Positions 14,524 to 21,678 of a stretch of DNA of 21,678 bases are shown here, in pieces; position 1 is the first letter of the stretch, and the number at the start of each line of letters is the position of its first letter. A program made the translations under genes and the position numbers. Below the pieces are notes generated by a model, which searched no databases, was not told the origin of the DNA, and was given only the letters and a program-made list of their open reading frames with translations. Origin of the DNA: Actinomycetota bacterium (lineage in GTDB: Bacteria > Actinomycetota > Acidimicrobiia > Acidimicrobiales > JAHWLA01); assembly GCA_019347595.1 (NCBI GenBank), contig JAHWLA010000015.1:1-21678 (forward strand), given 5' to 3'.

Positions 14524-15435
14524 TCATGCGCGCTGGTCGAAGCCCAGCCCCTCGACGATGAAGTCGGCGCCGGCAGGGCCCCACTCCTGCACGAGATCGT
14601 CGATGTTCAAGATCTGCCAGTGCTGCTCGGGGCGCCCCGAAAACGCTGTCAAGAAGTGCTCCGCCACAGGACGCAGGCGCTCCGGCGCCTCGGCGGCGAG
14701 CGCGCGGAACCGCTGCAACCGTTCGTGTCGTGCGTCGACAATCACATGGCGTCCGTCGGCGGGCGGAACGATGGTGGACAGGTCGACACCGTCGCTGAGC
14801 GTCGGCCAATGCAAGACGGCGTCACGGAGGTCCACGTAGTCCATCCGGTTCGGACGTGGCCGGCCGAACTCCTTGAAGTCGCGCTTGTCGGGGAAGGTCC
14901 CACGGAACCAGACGTCGTCGAGCACACCCACGAACGTGCAGCGCACGAATGAGGAGCCGAAGAAGTCCACCCCCTTGAGATTGCAGTGCTCGAACCGGCA
15001 GTCGTCGAACTCCGCGCGGCCGAACACCGTTTTGTGGAACTCAGCGCGCTCGAAGACGCACGACTCGTAGCGGCTTCCCTTGTAGCCAAGGCCAGCAGTC
15101 CGGAAGTCCGCACGTCGGAACGAGCACCGCACCCACCGGTTGCCCTGGTCGCTCACTCCCACCAGATCCGCCCCGTCGAGAACGACATCGACGAACTCGG
15201 AGTCCTGGATCACGTTCTGCCCGAGGGTTGCCCCGCCGAGGTCGACCTCCTCGAATCGCAGCCTTCTGAACTTCGTGTCGAACACGGCACGCAGGTCAAT
15301 GCCACGCAAATCGCCGCGGCTCTCGTGGAGCCCGAATGGCGAGTCGTCGGCCTTGATGCTCCGGTGGGCAGCTTGCGCCACCCGCCGGAGCGCTTCGTCG
15401 GTCCACCTCGATGTCAGATCGCCCGCCAATACCAC
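14524..15435 (-). CDS. Pentapeptide-repeat protein, candidate immunity protein of the orphan Rhs tip
   Basis: A 303-residue protein. Residues about 40-178 are pentapeptide (A/C-D/N-L/F-x-x) repeats, for example GDLRGIDLRAVF, RRADFRTAGL, ERAEFHKTVFGRAEFDDCRF and CNLKGVDFFGSSFVRCTF, predicting a right-handed quadrilateral beta-helix. The remaining 120 residues are not repeated. The start is taken as GTG 15433-15435, which lies inside the end of the orphan rhs tip (stop 15414-15416). The 22-base overlap is the usual arrangement of a toxin tip with its immunity gene. Some pentapeptide proteins mimic DNA and protect gyrase. Immunity function here is inferred from position, not from sequence family. 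TTG 15429 is an alternative start. Confidence 0.8.
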   Translation of the reverse strand: MVLAGDLTSRWTDEALRRVAQAAHRSIKADDSPFGLHESRGDLRGIDLRAVFDTKFRRLRFEEVDLGGATLGQNVIQDSEFVDVVLDGADLVGVSDQGNRWVRCSFRRADFRTAGLGYKGSRYESCVFERAEFHKTVFGRAEFDDCRFEHCNLKGVDFFGSSFVRCTFVGVLDDVWFRGTFPDKRDFKEFGRPRPNRMDYVDLRDAVLHWPTLSDGVDLSTIVPPADGRHVIVDARHERLQRFRALAAEAPERLRPVAEHFLTAFSGRPEQHWQILNIDDLVQEWGPAGADFIVEGLGFDQRA

Positions 15436-17113
15436 CTCGGATGCGTGTTGAGAAATTTACCCCGACCACCGTACCGGGCTAGGTGGGCGGGCCATGATCG
15501 GCGCGTCGTCATGTCGAACCAACTCCCGGTCCGCTTGCTCATGAAGTCGGGGCCTCCGGTGTAGTGGCTGGTCACGCGGGCTTTGAGCCACGGATCTCGC
15601 ATGGCGGTGTTCCGAGCCATGACATCGACTCGGTTGCCGCGGAAGGCGGCTTGCAGGCGTTCCCCACCTGGGCGGCCGAGTGCAAGTCTCTGCCGTTCGG
15701 TGAACGCGTCATTCCCGGCGGCATCCACTTTGCGAGCCGCGGCGGTCGTATGCCGCTGAAGCTTCCGGGCGATCCGGACATCCTCGACCGCGCCGGCCAC
15801 CTTGGCGACGGTCTTCGACTTGGTCACCGCCTTGCCCGCCACCTTCACCGCGGCCCGGGCGCCCATGCCGACGCCGGGGATCAGCCCCGCGGCCGCCCCG
15901 CCCAGCATCAACGCCCGCTCGGCGCCCGAGAGCTTGCGGCCGCCGTCGAGCCAGTCCCGCCCCGTCGCGGCCGACACCACGTCGATGGCGGTGCCGACCA
16001 CGGGCACGAAGCCGAGGGCGGGGACGGCCTTCTTGGCCACGTTCTTGACCGCCCGCGCCGCGCTCTTGACGGGGTTGGGGACCTTGATCCGGGGCCAGTG
16101 GCCGTCCTCGTAGAACGCCACCGGGTTGGCCGCGGCGAACAGGTAGCGGTTGCCCGTGAGGCTGTCGGTGCCCAGCTCCATGTCGAGCGCGCCCGCCACG
16201 AAGGTGTCCGGCGTGGTGAAGCGCGCCGAGCTCGGGTCGTACTGCCGGGCGCCCAGGAGCACGGCGCCGGTGGCCTTGTCCTGGATCGCCCCCTGGAAGC
16301 CCACCGTCGAGGGCGTCTCGTCGCCCGCGGCCTTCTGGCTGCCGCCCTTGTCGGGACGGCCGTAGGGGTCGAAGGCCGACTGCTCGGTCACCGAGCCGTC
16401 GTCCTTCAGCCGCGTCCCCGTGTTGCCCGACAGGTCCTGGAGCAGCCACGTCCACGTGCCGGTGGTGTCGGACAGGTCGCGGTTGCCCGACGAGTCGGTC
16501 TTGTACGACTGCTGGGCCAGGTGCTCGTCGCCGGTGTCGACCAGGTAGCGCACCTTGGTGCGGCCCAGCCCGTCGGCCTCCTCGGCCAACGTCCCGCCCG
16601 AGCCCCAGTAGAAGTACAGCGTCGTCGACGTTGTGCCGCTCTTGGTCTCGGTGCGTGAGATCACCCGGTCGGCCGTGTCGTAGACGTAGGTGACGTCGGC
16701 CTCCGTCGTGTCCGAGTTGTCGACCGACTTCACGTGGCCCGCCGGGTCGTGCCCGGTCGTCTCCGTGTTGTTCGTCGTCGTCGACGTGCCGACCACCGGC
16801 TGCACGACCGTGGAGGACTGCTCCCCCACCTCCTCGCCGAGCACCGAGTAGCTGAAGTCGGCGGTCTCGGTGGTGGACGACGTCACGCCGAGCGCGTCGT
16901 CTCCCGACGTGGTTGTCTTCCGCTGGGTCAGCCGCCCGTTGGCGTACGTCGACGTGTTGCGCGACCGCTCGGCCGCCCCGACGCGCGTGACCTCGGTGAG
17001 GATGTTGCCGCCGCGATCGAGCTCGTAGGTGGTCGCCGGGTTCACCAGGTCGGTCGTCCGCTGCTTGAACGGGCCGGTGTAGGCGGTGAGCCGGTCGTCC
17101 AGGTCGTACGTGT
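15414..17113 (-). pseudogene. Orphan rhs C-terminal cassette (core end plus alternative tip)
   Basis: This carries the end of the Rhs core without the N-terminal part. It starts at TYDLDDRLTAYTG, runs through the Rhs-associated core signature (LLGARQYDPSSARFTTPDT, GNRYLFAAANPVAFYEDG) and the hydrophobic pre-tip (GAERALMLGGAAAGLIPGVG), then changes at codon 15792-15794 to a unique 126-residue tip (15417-15794). The tip contains FRGNRVDVMARNTAM and SHYTGGPDFMSKRTGSWFDMTT. The spacing GPDF-x9-DMTT recalls restriction-endonuclease-fold toxin tips, but I cannot confirm that. Upstream of 17113 the Rhs sequence stops abruptly and no start or export region exists, so it is probably silent unless recombined onto the full-length gene. 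Confidence 0.8.
15795..17113 (-). repeat. 1,319-bp direct repeat of the rhs core end (copy B)
   Basis: Matches 18388-19706 at a constant offset of 2,593 bp and in the same orientation. All stretches I compared were identical, and the encoded proteins are the same residue for residue. Left boundary: GGCC at 15795, beyond which the two copies encode different tips. Right boundary: T at 17113, beyond which the full copy continues as Rhs and this copy goes into unrelated sequence. Confidence 0.93.
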
Positions 17114-17309
17114 GCGGGCCGGTGGGCGCAATCTGAGCACCGCTGCTGCAGAGCGGAACCGGCTGTACGAGCAGCTTGGCATCCGCATGTCGTTCGATCC
17201 GACCACACGTTGCGTTCGCGTCACAGGCGAAATCGCATGTACGCATGGTTCGTGTCGGAGGGGCGACACGCCGGTGATCTACATGGACGTCACACTTCCG
17301 CTGCAATAA
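17114..17309 (+). pseudogene. C-terminal stub of a site-specific recombinase
   Basis: The plus-strand frame ending at TAA 17307-17309 reads AERNRLYEQLGIRMSFDPTT, then RCVRVTGEIA and CRRGDTPVIYMDVTLPLQ. The pattern xxRxxLYxxLGIRxxYDPxxxxVRV followed by a short tail resembles the extreme C-terminus of many actinobacterial large serine recombinases (resolvase plus zinc-ribbon type). The frame is cut off exactly where the rhs repeat begins (17113/17114), so the catalytic and DNA-binding domains are missing. It is best read as debris of a mobile element at the cassette junction. The family assignment comes from recalled patterns and is not certain. Confidence 0.45.
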
Positions 17310-17566
17310 CGCCAGACGTGTGGTCGATCTGGCGACGGAGCGCCGCCAGGAATGCCGTCACCGTCGAGGAGGAGGCCGAGCAACCGGCGCTCCTCGACGG
17401 TGAGCTCGGGTCGATTGCGTCGCCTCAGGAGCATCTCCCTCATGTGATCAACGCAGACCCTTCCCGGGGAGGTCGACGAATCGTGCGTTAGGACCTACGT
17501 GCGCCCTCCCGACGACCGCCGGCCGGCATCGTCGCCCACGTGGATGTCACATGGCTTCGGGTCGTG
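17310..17566. other. Junction region without a confident gene
   Basis: 257 bp between the recombinase stub and the immunity gene of the main rhs. A 54-codon minus-strand open frame (17279-17443, ATG at 17441-17443) encodes MREMLLRRRNRPELTVEER followed by a leucine-rich helix. It has no ribosome site, overlaps the stub and is not recognised. It may be the remnant of another lost cassette gene. Confidence 0.35.
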
Positions 17567-18046
17567 TCACCCGTACCTCGCCTTCAAGAGGGGCTCAAGC
17601 GCTTCGAACGCGAGGGCGTCCCCCGCAAGCAGGTCCGCAGCGTATTCCTCGGCATAGTGCCTCAGGCGGCCGAAGACCTCACGGAGTTCTCGGGGGTTGT
17701 CCAACTTGCGGATCTTCGTCAGGTGCCGTGGTTTGGGACGGACGCCCCGAACGGCAAGCACCTGTTCCAAGTCGAAGTAGGGCCACCTTGCCTGAACCGG
17801 GTCCTGTCCGACGAGGGTGGGATCGAAGCCGGGCGACCGGGCCGGTTCCAGCCAGAAGTAGAGAGGGTTCCACTCCCGCACGTCGGCGCCGACTGTGACC
17901 CTCGCCCCAGCTGAAGCCATCTTGAACCACGGCAGAGCCGGGCTCGTGTTGACGTCTGCCTCCACCAGCCCGAAGCGCTCTGTCCATGGACCGAAGACCT
18001 CGCGACAAGCCTCGACGAAGGGCGATGACTCGGATGCGGTCTCCAC
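17567..18046 (-). CDS. Candidate immunity protein of the main Rhs toxin
   Basis: A 159-residue soluble protein of unrecognised family, without signal peptide or membrane segment. Notable segments are FVEACREVFGPWTERFGLVE, ALPWFKMASAGARVTVGADV, REWNPLYFWLEPAR, and a helical C-terminus (NPRELREVFGRLRHYAEEYAADLLAGD). The start is GTG at 18044-18046, only 2 bp after the rhs stop codon (18049-18051), so it is translationally coupled. A small gene directly behind a variable Rhs tip is the expected place for the cognate immunity protein. That role is inferred from context alone. The alternative is an unrelated cargo gene. Confidence 0.75.
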   Translation of the reverse strand: METASESSPFVEACREVFGPWTERFGLVEADVNTSPALPWFKMASAGARVTVGADVREWNPLYFWLEPARSPGFDPTLVGQDPVQARWPYFDLEQVLAVRGVRPKPRHLTKIRKLDNPRELREVFGRLRHYAEEYAADLLAGDALAFEALEPLLKARYG

Positions 18047-18048
18047 TG

Positions 18049-21000
18049 CTAGTAGGCGCGAGTGACGTTCTTGTAGTTGAACATCCGTAGCATCATCCGC
18101 TCCATCGTATAGAAGGCGCTCGGACCTCGCATCGACGGGTCCCGATTGAACCAGTTTCGCATCTTGCGGCTTGGATCTCGCCCGATGTCGTAGATGTGAG
18201 TCCCCTTCCTCATCTCGCCGCGAATGAACTTCCAGTTTTCACGAAGGTTGTGGATGTGCTTCAGGGGACTGAACTTCGTGCTCTTCCAGGCATCACCTGG
18301 GTCGTAGTACCGCGACCCCCGCTCTGTCGCCTTCGGGATGACTCGCTTGAGCATCGACTCGCCCAAGACGACCTCGTCGCCTGCCTTGGCCACCTTGGCG
18401 ACGGTCTTCGACTTGGTCACCGCCTTGCCCGCCACCTTCACCGCGGCCCGGGCGCCCATGCCGACGCCGGGGATCAGCCCCGCGGCCGCCCCGCCCAGCA
18501 TCAACGCCCGCTCGGCGCCCGAGAGCTTGCGGCCGCCGTCGAGCCAGTCCCGCCCCGTCGCGGCCGACACCACGTCGATGGCGGTGCCGACCACGGGCAC
18601 GAAGCCGAGGGCGGGGACGGCCTTCTTGGCCACGTTCTTGACCGCCCGCGCCGCGCTCTTGACGGGGTTGGGGACCTTGATCCGGGGCCAGTGGCCGTCC
18701 TCGTAGAACGCCACCGGGTTGGCCGCGGCGAACAGGTAGCGGTTGCCCGTGAGGCTGTCGGTGCCCAGCTCCATGTCGAGCGCGCCCGCCACGAAGGTGT
18801 CCGGCGTGGTGAAGCGCGCCGAGCTCGGGTCGTACTGCCGGGCGCCCAGGAGCACGGCGCCGGTGGCCTTGTCCTGGATCGCCCCCTGGAAGCCCACCGT
18901 CGAGGGCGTCTCGTCGCCCGCGGCCTTCTGGCTGCCGCCCTTGTCGGGACGGCCGTAGGGGTCGAAGGCCGACTGCTCGGTCACCGAGCCGTCGTCCTTC
19001 AGCCGCGTCCCCGTGTTGCCCGACAGGTCCTGGAGCAGCCACGTCCACGTGCCGGTGGTGTCGGACAGGTCGCGGTTGCCCGACGAGTCGGTCTTGTACG
19101 ACTGCTGGGCCAGGTGCTCGTCGCCGGTGTCGACCAGGTAGCGCACCTTGGTGCGGCCCAGCCCGTCGGCCTCCTCGGCCAACGTCCCGCCCGAGCCCCA
19201 GTAGAAGTACAGCGTCGTCGACGTTGTGCCGCTCTTGGTCTCGGTGCGTGAGATCACCCGGTCGGCCGTGTCGTAGACGTAGGTGACGTCGGCCTCCGTC
19301 GTGTCCGAGTTGTCGACCGACTTCACGTGGCCCGCCGGGTCGTGCCCGGTCGTCTCCGTGTTGTTCGTCGTCGTCGACGTGCCGACCACCGGCTGCACGA
19401 CCGTGGAGGACTGCTCCCCCACCTCCTCGCCGAGCACCGAGTAGCTGAAGTCGGCGGTCTCGGTGGTGGACGACGTCACGCCGAGCGCGTCGTCTCCCGA
19501 CGTGGTTGTCTTCCGCTGGGTCAGCCGCCCGTTGGCGTACGTCGACGTGTTGCGCGACCGCTCGGCCGCCCCGACGCGCGTGACCTCGGTGAGGATGTTG
19601 CCGCCGCGATCGAGCTCGTAGGTGGTCGCCGGGTTCACCAGGTCGGTCGTCCGCTGCTTGAACGGGCCGGTGTAGGCGGTGAGCCGGTCGTCCAGGTCGT
19701 ACGTGTAGGAGGCGTCGCCTTCGCCGATCGTCCCGTCGGGGCGCAGCACCTTGACGTGCTCCGCCGTGCGCAGCCCGCCGACGTCGTAGGCGACGCCGGT
19801 GTGCGTCCGCACCTCCGTCCCGCCCGCCTTCGTCCACCGCACGGCCGACGGCATGCCGTCGACGGCGTACTCGTAGGCCGCGGTCGCCACCGTGCCGTGG
19901 GCGATCGTCCGCGGCGCACCGGACGCCAGGTAGTCGACGGTCGTGCGCGCGCCGTGCCAGTCGACCGCGGCGTCCATCCACGCGCCCGCCGTCAGCTCGT
20001 ACGTCGTCGTGTGCCCGTCGTGGGTCGCCGACGTGCGCGTGCCGTCCGGGTTGTAGGCGAACGACTGCGTGCGGTTGACCATCGAGCCCGACGGCGCCCG
20101 CACCTCCTGCGTCGTGGCCGACACCCAACTGCGGTCGTCGTACGTGAACCGCTGCGTGCGCAGCACGGTTCCCGTGCAACCGCCGGTGCGGGTGTGCGTG
20201 ACCAGAAGGTTGCCCTCGGCGTCGTAACCCGCGGCCGGGTTGGCCGGGTCGTCGAAGTTGCACGTGGCCAACACCGCGCCGGTCTTGTGGTCGGTGGCGA
20301 CGGTCGACCGTCGGGTGCCGTCCGCGTTGAACGCGTGCTCGGTGGTCCGCACGTCGACCAAGCCGGAGGCGGTGCGCTCCTGGTCGATGCGATGCGTCTG
20401 CTGGCCTTCTCCGCTGTAGCGGTAGGTCACCTCGTGGGTCGGGTTCGACGGGTCCTTCGTCTGGCGGGCCAGACGGTTCAGGGCGTCGAACGTGTACACG
20501 CTCTCCAACTCGATCGGCGCGCTCTCCGGCCCGCCGGGCTGCGTGCTGCGCCCCTGGTTGCCGGCGAGGTCGTAGGCGACCGTCGACGGGAGGAACCGGG
20601 TGGCGTCGAGCCAACGCCGGGTCTCGACCGCCTGGCCGAATACGTCGTAGCGGGTGGTGGTGCGAGCCTGGTTGTCGGTGGCGTCACGACGCGGTCCCTG
20701 CACCTCGACGGGATCGCCATGGGCGTTGTAGTAGGTCCGCGACTCCCGCAGCACGTTGCCCGCCGCCCCCGTGGCCGCCGTCTCCCGCGTCACCGCGGGG
20801 TCGCCTGCCGGCGTGTACGTCGTCTCGGTCACCGGCCGGTTCCCGGCCGCATCGGCGGCCGGTGACAACGTCCGGCGCAGGCGGCCGGCGCTGTCGTACT
20901 GATGGCTCGTCACCGCCGTGGTCGCGCCTTCGGCGGGCTCGACGGTGTCGGCCGGCGAGCCGTTGGGGTGGTACGAGAACGTCGTCGTGGCCCCCGCCCG

Positions 21001-21678
21001 GTTGGTCGAGCTCGCCTTGAGCCCGTCGGCCCGGAACGTCGTTCGCGAGATGCCGCGCGGCGCGGTGGCGGTGGCCCCCGGCTCCGACGTCTCCGTCAGC
21101 CGGTCGTTGCCGTCGTAGACGTAGCGAGTCTCGAGGTTGCGTTCCGAGAGCTCGGTCGCCTTGTTGTCGTTGCCGTCGTAGGTGTAGCGGGTGATGCGGC
21201 CGAGCGGGTCGGTGACCTCCACGAGGTTGTCGCGCTCGTCGTAGCGGTTGCGCGTGCGGTTGCCGTCGCGGTCGACGATGTCGGCCGTCACGCCGTACGG
21301 CGTGTACGCCAGCGTCTTCACCTTGCCGTCCGCGTCCTGGACGCGCAGCGGCATGCCGGTGCGGTCGTAGCCCCCGAAGGCGTCGGTGGCGACGTCGCTG
21401 CCCCAGGTCGTCACGTCGGCCACGTCGGTGCGGGGGCCGTCGATGGTCCGCAGGCCGCCCCGCGTGTAGTACGTGAAGGCGGTGGCCCGGTCGCCCGCGC
21501 CGACGGCGGCGTCCCACGGCTGCGACAGCGAGGGCGCGCCGCGCTCGACCACGCGATCGAGGTTGCCGGTGGTGCCGTGGGCAAAGTCGCTGATGCGCAA
21601 CTGGCCGGCCACGTTGGTGGCGAGGGCGACGCGCCGCATCTCGCCCACCGATTCGCACCATGCCTCGGTGGTGACGCC
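18049..21678 (-). CDS. Rhs/YD-repeat polymorphic toxin, 5' end outside window
   Basis: 1,209 visible residues. The frame is open to the right edge (GVTTEAWCESVGEMRRVAL), so the GTG at 21648 is internal and the true start lies beyond the window. Many YD repeats are present (DRDGNRTRNRYDERDNLVEV, PLGRITRYTYDGNDNK, YDLAGNQGRST), forming the shell that encapsulates the toxin. The Rhs-associated core ends with LLGARQYDPSSARFTTPDT and GNRYLFAAANPVAFYEDG, where the usual DPxG is changed to EDGH. A hydrophobic Gly-rich pre-tip follows, then a 112-residue tip (18052-18387) rich in Arg/Lys, Tyr and Met with GTHIYDIGRDPSRKMRNWF and FYTMERMMLRMF. The tip is of unknown activity and lower in GC: I count 29 of 60 at 18061-18120, against 48 of 60 at 18421-18480. 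Confidence 0.92.
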   Translation of the reverse strand, partial: GVTTEAWCESVGEMRRVALATNVAGQLRISDFAHGTTGNLDRVVERGAPSLSQPWDAAVGAGDRATAFTYYTRGGLRTIDGPRTDVADVTTWGSDVATDAFGGYDRTGMPLRVQDADGKVKTLAYTPYGVTADIVDRDGNRTRNRYDERDNLVEVTDPLGRITRYTYDGNDNKATELSERNLETRYVYDGNDRLTETSEPGATATAPRGISRTTFRADGLKASSTNRAGATTTFSYHPNGSPADTVEPAEGATTAVTSHQYDSAGRLRRTLSPAADAAGNRPVTETTYTPAGDPAVTRETAATGAAGNVLRESRTYYNAHGDPVEVQGPRRDATDNQARTTTRYDVFGQAVETRRWLDATRFLPSTVAYDLAGNQGRSTQPGGPESAPIELESVYTFDALNRLARQTKDPSNPTHEVTYRYSGEGQQTHRIDQERTASGLVDVRTTEHAFNADGTRRSTVATDHKTGAVLATCNFDDPANPAAGYDAEGNLLVTHTRTGGCTGTVLRTQRFTYDDRSWVSATTQEVRAPSGSMVNRTQSFAYNPDGTRTSATHDGHTTTYELTAGAWMDAAVDWHGARTTVDYLASGAPRTIAHGTVATAAYEYAVDGMPSAVRWTKAGGTEVRTHTGVAYDVGGLRTAEHVKVLRPDGTIGEGDASYTYDLDDRLTAYTGPFKQRTTDLVNPATTYELDRGGNILTEVTRVGAAERSRNTSTYANGRLTQRKTTTSGDDALGVTSSTTETADFSYSVLGEEVGEQSSTVVQPVVGTSTTTNNTETTGHDPAGHVKSVDNSDTTEADVTYVYDTADRVISRTETKSGTTSTTLYFYWGSGGTLAEEADGLGRTKVRYLVDTGDEHLAQQSYKTDSSGNRDLSDTTGTWTWLLQDLSGNTGTRLKDDGSVTEQSAFDPYGRPDKGGSQKAAGDETPSTVGFQGAIQDKATGAVLLGARQYDPSSARFTTPDTFVAGALDMELGTDSLTGNRYLFAAANPVAFYEDGHWPRIKVPNPVKSAARAVKNVAKKAVPALGFVPVVGTAIDVVSAATGRDWLDGGRKLSGAERALMLGGAAAGLIPGVGMGARAAVKVAGKAVTKSKTVAKVAKAGDEVVLGESMLKRVIPKATERGSRYYDPGDAWKSTKFSPLKHIHNLRENWKFIRGEMRKGTHIYDIGRDPSRKMRNWFNRDPSMRGPSAFYTMERMMLRMFNYKNVTRAY
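18388..19706 (-). repeat. 1,319-bp direct repeat of the rhs core end (copy A, inside the main rhs)
   Basis: This is the full-gene copy of the block at 15795-17113. It encodes about 440 residues, from the middle of the C-terminal YD region through the core signature and pre-tip up to KTVAKVA. The divergence point falls exactly between codons: AAG (Lys) begins the tip here and GGC (Gly) begins the tip of the orphan cassette. Confidence 0.93.

Noticed and set aside
15414..17306. Orphan cassette as an intact 630-residue protein
   Set aside because: The residues upstream of 17113 are antisense to the recombinase stub and unlike Rhs, with no ribosome site or export signal.
15795..19706. Composite transposon or insertion sequence bounded by the direct repeats
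   Set aside because: The repeats are Rhs coding sequence, and no transposase or terminal inverted repeats are seen. A cassette duplication explains them better.
18049..21648. rhs gene as a complete gene starting at GTG 21648
   Set aside because: The same frame stays open to the window edge with Rhs-like sequence, and the N-terminal export and shell parts are missing, so the start lies outside.

Overview
The window is high-GC DNA from an actinomycete-type bacterium, most likely from the Acidimicrobiia or a related deep actinobacterial lineage. The lineage is inferred from a mycothiol-dependent-type enzyme, a coproporphyrin-type heme gene set (hemE, hemH, hemY), a Ku/LigD end-joining operon with LigD split into separate genes, and frequent GTG starts. 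No rRNA, tRNA or CRISPR array was seen.

Layout. 1-4092 (minus strand): an apolipoprotein N-acyltransferase-like gene (lnt) is followed by a tightly overlapping set of a GT4 glycosyltransferase, a SAM methyltransferase and an alpha/alpha-toroid 'prenyltransferase-like' gene that runs off the left edge. 4120-4812 (plus): a maleylpyruvate-isomerase/DinB-like protein. 4830-7665 (minus): an end-joining operon, transcribed ligase, then Ku, then LigD-type polymerase. 7702-7863 (plus): a tiny two-helix membrane protein. 7900-11152 (minus): a heme operon, transcribed hemE, hemH, hemY, with each junction a 4-base ATGA overlap. 11304-14439 (plus): a stand-alone receiver protein, a HelD-like helicase and a small membrane protein of uncertain start. 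14524-21678 (minus): a polymorphic-toxin (Rhs/YD-repeat) locus.

The Rhs locus is the most interesting part. A large rhs gene (5' end outside the window) ends in a 112-residue variable tip and is followed 2 bp later by a candidate immunity gene. Further downstream lies an orphan cassette. It holds a 1,319-bp copy of the end of the Rhs core, identical at every point I compared, then a different 126-residue tip and a pentapeptide-repeat gene that overlaps the tip by 22 bp. Between the two lies what looks like the C-terminal stub of a site-specific recombinase. This is the architecture expected of a locus that can exchange its toxin tip by homologous recombination.

A second notable item is a repeated long palindrome with conserved outer arms (GAGTACATAGC...GCTATGTACTC) at 4802-4840 and 7870-7912. 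Each copy sits between convergent genes. Three of the four flanking genes take their last codons and their TAG stop from it, in the same frame (-Ser-Thr-stop).
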